Source: Paracamarosporium sp. OC-R06-R3
Lineage: Eukaryota > Ascomycota > Dothideomycetes > Pleosporales > Didymosphaeriaceae
DNA length: 64,000 nt
Assembly (NCBI GenBank): GCA_019828545.1
Contig: JACVRA010000050.1
Span: 558,001 to 622,000 of the forward strand
Reading direction: 5' to 3'
This document shows, piece after piece, positions 58,718 through 64,000 of the stretch; position 1 is the stretch's first letter; the number at the start of each line of letters is the position of its first letter. A program made the translations under genes and the position numbers. The notes under the pieces are model-generated. The model was not told the DNA's origin and ran no database searches. It saw only the letters and a program-made list of their open reading frames with translations.

Positions 58718-58979
58718 CGGTCTATGACACTTTCATGATTGCAGTGTAAACCATTATGTATATCGGAAAGACGCTCAAAGGTAGATTTCTTGGCCCCACA
58801 TGCAGGATGTGGGGTCGGTAAATTACCTCAAAACAGACGGGCACAGGCTTCGATGGGACAACTGAAAGGCCCAAAATAGATTGTATTTCTTAGAACAGGA
58901 TATAGAACATATAGTTCGTACAGAGAACGCTCATGACATGCGATATGCGCTCGAGTCAAAACAAATTCGCAGATTGAAG
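58718..58979. promoter_or_regulatory. CoA-transferase promoter
   Basis: 262 bp between the dioxygenase stop and the CoA-transferase start, holding the inverted repeat at 58794-58814. Confidence 0.5.
58794..58814. promoter_or_regulatory. Inverted repeat CCCCACAT-N5-ATGTGGGG
   Basis: A perfect 8-bp inverted repeat with a 5-bp spacer (GCAGG), 77 bp upstream of the CoA-transferase ATG. It is the strongest candidate operator in the window. A dimeric regulator or two adjacent CreA-like contacts could read it. Confidence 0.6.
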
Positions 58980-60767
58980 CTATGCAACGTCCACAGCAGC
59001 AATAGTTGCGTTCCCGTTCAATGAATCGTGCCTCACACCGTTGATTCCGTTGAGATAGGGCTTCAACTCCTTTGAGTGGACCCCTTCGGTGTCACTCACA
59101 TTGGCACCGTGCGAGAAACCACCTATGTAGTAAGGTGCTAATCGCTTCTTCTCTGCAATCTTGTCCTCTTTGAGGCGAGCAAGTAGCTCTTTGGCTTTTG
59201 AGTTGGCGGAGAATCGATCCTATCAATGTCAATAGATGATTCAACATGCTTGTACCAAAATCCCTTACCGGTAGTGCGTCCCAGACCTTATAGTCAGTGC
59301 CTTGCGTGCTGATCGTACCGCAGCCAGTGCGAGCGTATTCGGTCCAGAGGAAAAGTCGACTCGACTCAACCATGATGGTCAGTTGGTCTATCATACTTTA
59401 GTCAACAAATCCTTAATCTGAATGTCATATATACCTGTCAAGATCTTTTCGGGGACATTCTCGTGGATTCTCATGCCGTGCTGGTAGCCCTCATGGAAAC
59501 CGCCATGCGGGGTATGGCATCCTTCGAAGCTACCACCACCTGGTAGGAAGTCGTCACTCCTACCCAAGCCTTGGCCATATAAGCAGGCCAAAAACTCGGA
59601 AGCGGAGTTGCGGTGGAAGTATGGCAATCTAAACGTGTTCGTTGCCACATCCCATCGCGGACCAAACCACAAAAAGTCGGCCAATGGTGTGACAGGATCG
59701 CGTGACTTAGCAGTGAGCACACAGAAGATCGAGGGGTCTGTATGATCAATCGAAGTGCTGTTTTGTGAGGAGAATTTGGTGAGGTCGTACTTGTAAGGAA
59801 CGACGTTTCCATGCCAAGCAACAAGGTCGAAAGGACTGTGATCCTGTTGGATGGCAGTGAGCTGGCCATTCGTCTTGTTTACAATTTGCCAATCTACGTG
59901 AAGCTCTTCGTCGATGGCGGCAACAGGGTACAGGAAGTCGCGTGGGTTCGCCAACCCATGTCCACCTAGGGGACCGAGATCAGGGAGTTCCCACATAGAA
60001 CCCCACACTTCGGTGATGTAACCTCGAGCAACCTGGGTGTCCGGGGCTAGATTAAGACAGAAACGAATGCCTCTTTGGATGACACAAATCTCTCCAGGCT
60101 GGAGATAGATCTTTCCCATTTCCGTTATGACATCGAGGCTGCCAAGCTGTGCACATATGAGAAAGTCGCCGTCGGTATTGCAGAATGCTCGGCGTTCCAT
60201 GCTGGAGTTGATCATATACACATAAAGGGCAATGCCTTCCCTAATGTTAGGGTCGCCACTGCCAGCTAATGTGTGGAGACCATCTACAAAGTCAATCTTG
60301 TCTTCATCCTTGGGTAACGGGAAAGGATGCCATTCAGCCTGCTCCGGTAGAGTCTCGACCTTCGGATTGATTGAAAGGAAACAGTTCTGGATGTTCGACT
60401 TCGTCTCGATAGGCACATAACCCTCTGTATACGTTTAGTGGAAGACGTGGTAGAAGTTATCATTAAACATACTATGAGCGGCCGCTGGCCTGCAGCGGTA
60501 CATGTATGTGCTGAAGTTCGAATGTCGCGGTGCAGCAAATGCTGAATATGTGATACCCTCTGTGTATAGACCGAAGCGAGTTTCTTGTGGGTTGTTCTGC
60601 GCTACAGGCAGAGTCCCTGGGATGACCTCCGATTGATGACGGTTACCCCATCCCGCTTGGTACTCATATGGATCATTCTCACGCGTAGGCTTCAGTCTCT
60701 GTAGGTCGGTGAAGTGAAAGGCCTTCTGGGGGTCAGTGACGAGTTGGCGTTCCTTGAATTCAGGCAT
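58980..60767 (-). CDS. Homogentisate 1,2-dioxygenase-like ring-cleavage enzyme
   Basis: Non-heme Fe(II) dioxygenase of the HGD family. Four exons: 60473-60767, 59435-60424, 59269-59387, 58980-59219; 547 aa. The N-terminal half has YQAGWGNRHQSEVIPGTLPV, FGLYTEGITYSAFAAPR and YMYRCRPAAAH, all HGD-like. The iron ligands fit His at about 369 and Glu at about 375 (FHRNSASEF) and His at about 405 (TPHGG). Their spacing, 6 and 30 residues, is the same as in human HGD (335, 341, 371). Oddities: it is about 100 residues longer than a typical ~445-aa HGD, because of a C-terminal extension (after ISTQGTDYKVWDALPDRFSA), and the usual MxPHGPDxxxFE is replaced by HTPHGGFHEGY. It is likely a distinct subfamily with another dihydroxylated aromatic as substrate. 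Cluster motif 129 bp upstream. Confidence 0.82.
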
Positions 60768-61178
60768 GTTGTAAAGATGCAAGAGTAACGATGTGAATGT
60801 ACTGTTCTCACCGAAGTAAGTCGGCTTATATTGAACCAGCCTTCTGGGGCCGTAGCGCTAGATCTGCCGTTGCTGACTGGCGTGGAATCCGCGTGATGTG
60901 GGGCGACCTGGCTCTCGTCCCAGTAACGGCGGGGTTGCTACTCATTGACTCGTTCGGTAAGGCAAATGGTGTCCCAGAGTGAGAAGCATGACTAGGTCGG
61001 AACCGGGAAATTGGAGGGTGGTTGATGAATAGATGTAAATGCAAATTTAACTATCCCAGCAATGCTGTTACGAACGCCATGCGTTCTGAAAGCTACGTAG
61101 CAAACAAGAATACCCTTGGGTCTTTTAATATCCTCCATATCAACCCCGTAATACTGCGGCACAACACGACCAAGCTGA
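60768..61178. promoter_or_regulatory. Dioxygenase promoter and lyase 3' spacer
   Basis: 411 bp, no gene seen; contains ATGTGGGG at 60896. Confidence 0.5.
60896..60903 (+). promoter_or_regulatory. Cluster motif ATGTGGGG, dioxygenase promoter
   Basis: 129 bp upstream of the dioxygenase ATG. Confidence 0.5.
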
Positions 61179-62603
61179 CTACGAAGACCTGGCGAGAACC
61201 TCATCTACCATAAGGCCACACGAACCGAGGTAATTCTTCGCGTCGCATAGTGAGCTCAGATCCTCAGTAGAAATCTTTCCAGTGACTTCGTCACGGGTCT
61301 GAAGAGCTTCGAGCAAGCTGGTGTCATTCTCGATGCTCTCTTTGCAAGCTTCATACACAATATCGTGGGCTTTTTGGCGACCTACATGCGGAGCAAGCCC
61401 CATCATGACCGCCTCCGCCACAATGAGTCCCCGGGTGGAGTAGAGATTGTCGAGCATCGCTTTGGAGTTCACAACCAAGCCAGACAGCGCAAAATCTGCC
61501 TGGTACAGGGCGCCAACAGCGATGACAAAGCTTTCAGGCACAGCTACCCACTCCAAATGCCAGGGCCCAGAAGCACGTTCGAAATCTGACACCATGCCAT
61601 CTAAAACTAAGCCAGCGTTTGACCGTAAAATCTTGGACGCAGCTAATATGACTTCGCTAGAGATGGGATTCCGCTTTTGTGGCATAGTAGACGAGGCACC
61701 GCGGTGAGGAACAAAGGGTTCCGATACCTCGGATAGCTCATTCGATGACATTATTATAATGTCAAGAGCAAGTTTGCCTAGAGTGCCTCCGACAAGGGCG
61801 AGATAGTTTGTAATTTCAGCGACGCCATCGCGAGCGACGTGCCATGTGATTGGAGGATCCGTGAGTCCCAGGTCTCGAGCCATTTCTTTGCGGACGCGAA
61901 TGCCATCGTCTCCAGAGCCTAGGGACGCCAATGAGCCTGCTGCGCCGCCAAACTGGACCATAAGTGCGCGAGATTTGAGCTGTTCTAAGCGCTCCAGGTG
62001 TCTCTGGAAGCCAGAGAGCCATATTGCACACTTGTGACCAAAAGTAATGGGCAATGCATGCTGCAAATGGGTGCGGCCGGCCATGGGAGTGTCGCGGTGC
62101 TTCTTGGACAAGGTTTCTAGATTTTTGATGACGGATCGAAGAGTCCTTTCGACGATCTCAAGCCCTTCTTTCATCTGCAGAATGCTCGCCAAGTCCATGA
62201 TGTCTTGCGTGGTAGCACCCCAATGTACATAGCGGCCAGCTTCCTCCCCGCAAAGAGCTGAAAGTTGCCGCACCAATGGGAGGATAGGATAGCCGACAAT
62301 CTCAGTCTCCCTTCTCAGTCTGTCAAAATCGAGCTCCGCGCCTTGGGATTTGGAGGTTACGATTTCGCCGATGTGAGAGGGGATAACATCGCATCGCGAT
62401 TGCGCTCGCGCTAGCGCAGTTTCAGCATCGACACAGCGGTTCAAGTAGGCCTTGTCGTCGAAAACTTTGCGAATCTCATCGGTACCAAAGAGTGTTCTGA
62501 AGATGGCAGAGTCAATGGCGCTGACACTGCCCAGCGCTCGCCGCTGCTGAAGGGCAGCAAGTTTGGGAATGGCCCGCAACGGTGCGCGGCGTATGAGGAA
62601 CAT
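61179..62603 (-). CDS. PcaB-type lyase/cycloisomerase (fumarase superfamily)
   Basis: Member of the aspartase/fumarase superfamily, closest in pattern to bacterial-type 3-carboxy-cis,cis-muconate cycloisomerase (PcaB) and adenylosuccinate lyase. Intronless, 474 aa from the ATG at 62603; the longer frame begins only at a TTG. The N-terminus (MFLIRRAPLRAIPKLAALQQ) looks like a mitochondrial presequence. Family blocks: HWGATTQDIMD, MAGRTHLQHALPITFGHKCA, GGAAGSLASLG, and the signature GASSTMPQKRNPISSE with the mobile-loop catalytic Ser, then LEWVAVPESFV. Fungi normally use an unrelated seven-bladed lactonase for carboxymuconate. A PcaB-type enzyme beside a ring-cleavage dioxygenase is therefore unusual. 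Cyclisation of the ring-opened product is inferred; a C-N or C-O lyase reaction is the alternative. Confidence 0.85.
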   Translation of the reverse strand: MFLIRRAPLRAIPKLAALQQRRALGSVSAIDSAIFRTLFGTDEIRKVFDDKAYLNRCVDAETALARAQSRCDVIPSHIGEIVTSKSQGAELDFDRLRRETEIVGYPILPLVRQLSALCGEEAGRYVHWGATTQDIMDLASILQMKEGLEIVERTLRSVIKNLETLSKKHRDTPMAGRTHLQHALPITFGHKCAIWLSGFQRHLERLEQLKSRALMVQFGGAAGSLASLGSGDDGIRVRKEMARDLGLTDPPITWHVARDGVAEITNYLALVGGTLGKLALDIIIMSSNELSEVSEPFVPHRGASSTMPQKRNPISSEVILAASKILRSNAGLVLDGMVSDFERASGPWHLEWVAVPESFVIAVGALYQADFALSGLVVNSKAMLDNLYSTRGLIVAEAVMMGLAPHVGRQKAHDIVYEACKESIENDTSLLEALQTRDEVTGKISTEDLSSLCDAKNYLGSCGLMVDEVLARSS

Positions 62604-62944
62604 GACGGCACAATCAACGGCAGACAAAATAAGATGACCAGAAACAACAAGAAGCAAAAGAACGAGAACGCCAGCACCAGATGCAAATTGTAGGAAGACG
62701 TGGGCCCATGGCCGCCGGTAAATGCGGCGGAGCAGTGAGTGTGGGGAAGACTTGACGCTCGGATGAAGTGCTAGTGTGACTAAAGCGGTTAGCGTCCTGT
62801 TCGTTCTCGTGGGGTCGCGTCATTTTCGTGCTGCATAGAGAAACAGAGACTCCAGCAATAGTGAACCGATATATTTTCATCACAAATTCAACGCTCGTTG
62901 TGGACTGGATTAAATACTTGCTGGCTAAAGTTTACTTTTGTGCA
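62604..62944. promoter_or_regulatory. Lyase promoter and thiolase 3' spacer
   Basis: 341 bp without a gene; contains the one-mismatch motif at 62739. Confidence 0.5.
62739..62746 (+). promoter_or_regulatory. Near-match of the cluster motif (GTGTGGGG), lyase promoter
   Basis: 136 bp upstream of the lyase ATG; one mismatch from ATGTGGGG. Confidence 0.35.
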
Positions 62945-64000
62945 TTATGACTCCCGCACAAAGAGCGATGCGACACCGTGACCGGTACTTGCGCACATAG
63001 AGACGATACCCAGCTCCTTGTCTTGTCTACGTAGCTCTCCAAACAGAGTAGCAGTCTGGCGTGCACCGGTTGCTCCTGTGGGGTGACCTAGAGCTATTGC
63101 TCCGCCATTGGGATTGACTCTTTCCTCGTCCAAGCCGAGAGCGCGGATGCATGCTATTGTCTGGCTAGCGAAGGCCTCATTCAACTCGATGATGTCGATA
63201 TCCTTCACTTCGGTTCCTGTGTACTTGAGAAGTGCTGGGATAGCAAGTATGGGTCCGATGCCCATCTCATCTGGTGCACATCCACTGACTTGCGTGCCCA
63301 CGAAGCGTCCGATTGGCGTCAACCCGCGTTGTTCTGCCCAGGATCGACGAGCCAGGATTGTCGATGAGGCACCATCAGAGATTTGAGACCTGGTGGATTA
63401 GCTATGTCGATTTGATGTTTCATAAGAGATGGACTCACGAATTTCCTGCAGTACTTTTGCCGTTCTCGCCAAATACAGGCTTCAAAGTCGATACCTTCTC
63501 GAACGTCAAGCCATGCCGGATGCCGTCGTCCTTGGTTACTTCAAACCCTGTCGGCTGGCCTGTTGACTCGTCGATACGTTGCACTATAACAGGCACAATC
63601 TCCCAGTCAAATCGGCCTTCTTTTTGAGCCTGGCTTGCTCTGCCGTGGCTTTGTACTGCATACTCGTCTTGCGCTTTCCGGTCAATCTTGTATCTTTCTG
63701 CAACATTTTCCGAAGTGATACCCATTGGCATCAAGCAATCTCGGGCATCTTTGATGGTTGACCCCAGTAAAGTTGGCGAGACATCAGTTGGTACACCTCG
63801 GGAGCCGTAGTTTCTAGACATACTCTCAACGCCTCCAGCGAGGCCCACGTCGATCTGTCCCACCATGATTGCATGCGATATATGAGTAATAGCCTGTAGA
63901 CTGCTCGAACATTGCCGATTGACGGTGTGGAAGGTAGTTGAATTAGGGAACCCAGCGTGATTCAGCGCCATCCGGCCAGTCTTTGCAAATCCAAGCTCGG
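62945..64000 (-). CDS. Thiolase (3-ketoacyl-CoA type), 5' part beyond window
   Basis: Acetyl-CoA acyltransferase that cleaves a 3-oxoacyl-CoA with free CoA. Two exons are visible, 63439-64000 (open to the right edge) and 62945-63389, joined by a 49-bp intron in phase 2. Catalytic residues: nucleophile Cys in NRQCSSSLQAI, the His in GGAIALGHPTGATGARQ, and the second Cys in MCASTGHGVAS. VESMSRNYGSRG and ELNEAFASQ are typical. The C-terminus LFVRES carries no PTS1, so a peroxisomal location would need an N-terminal PTS2; a mitochondrial or cytosolic location is also possible, and the N-terminus that would decide is missing. Clustered with CoA-transferase, lyase and dioxygenase, it suits the last step of an oxoadipyl-CoA-like pathway. 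Confidence 0.9.

Overview
The window is nuclear DNA of a filamentous ascomycete (Pezizomycotina, probably a Dothideomycete; the class is an inference). Genes are dense and on both strands. Most are split by GT-AG introns of 44-90 bp with fungal branch points. The set of conserved proteins is fungal: a SomA/Flo8-type LisH protein, a group III HAMP-repeat histidine kinase, an Nsp1 nucleoporin and a fungal-specific C2H2 regulator. There is no prokaryotic signature, CRISPR array or complete transposon. I rebuilt gene models by joining reading frames at splice sites and checking phase at each junction. Lengths and exon borders are therefore predictions from sequence.

Left part (1-31 kb), housekeeping genes: LisH regulator (partial, -), BET3 TRAPP subunit (-, with a 9-nt microexon), U5 snRNP 40K WD protein (+), a two-TM fungal membrane protein (+), F-box/WD-like protein (-), Uls1-type SNF2-RING translocase (-), NIK1/OS-1 osmosensing kinase (-), a putative AP-1 accessory (Laa2/aftiphilin-like) protein (-), NSP1 (+), the mitochondrial ATPase inhibitor (-) and 14-3-3 (+). 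Between them lie divergent promoters and low-complexity UTR or spacer DNA.

Middle part (31-49 kb), accessory: a fungal protein with an F-box-like LPAELR motif, a secreted tannase/feruloyl esterase, an EthD-domain protein, a large FUSC/aromatic-acid-exporter-type membrane protein (8 exons, one GC-AG intron), a decayed gene, an intron-containing tRNA-Gly beside a half-tRNA fused to a dispersed repeat, a small multi-TM protein, and an unrecognised 644-aa protein.

Right part (49-64 kb) is the most interesting. Seven consecutive minus-strand genes encode a cytochrome P450, a C2H2/fungal_trans regulator, an oxodicarboxylate mitochondrial carrier, a class III CoA-transferase, a homogentisate-dioxygenase-like ring-cleavage enzyme with intact iron ligands, a PcaB-type lyase/cycloisomerase and a thiolase that runs off the right edge. 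The octamer ATGTGGGG (or its complement CCCCACAT, or one mismatch) lies upstream of all six genes whose promoters are inside the window, including a perfect inverted repeat before the CoA-transferase. I propose one co-regulated catabolic pathway: oxidation, ring opening, lactonisation or lyase step, CoA activation, thiolysis, with mitochondrial carrier support. Its substrate is unknown. The gene set resembles neither the standard homogentisate route (no maleylacetoacetate isomerase or fumarylacetoacetase is seen) nor the standard fungal 3-oxoadipate route.
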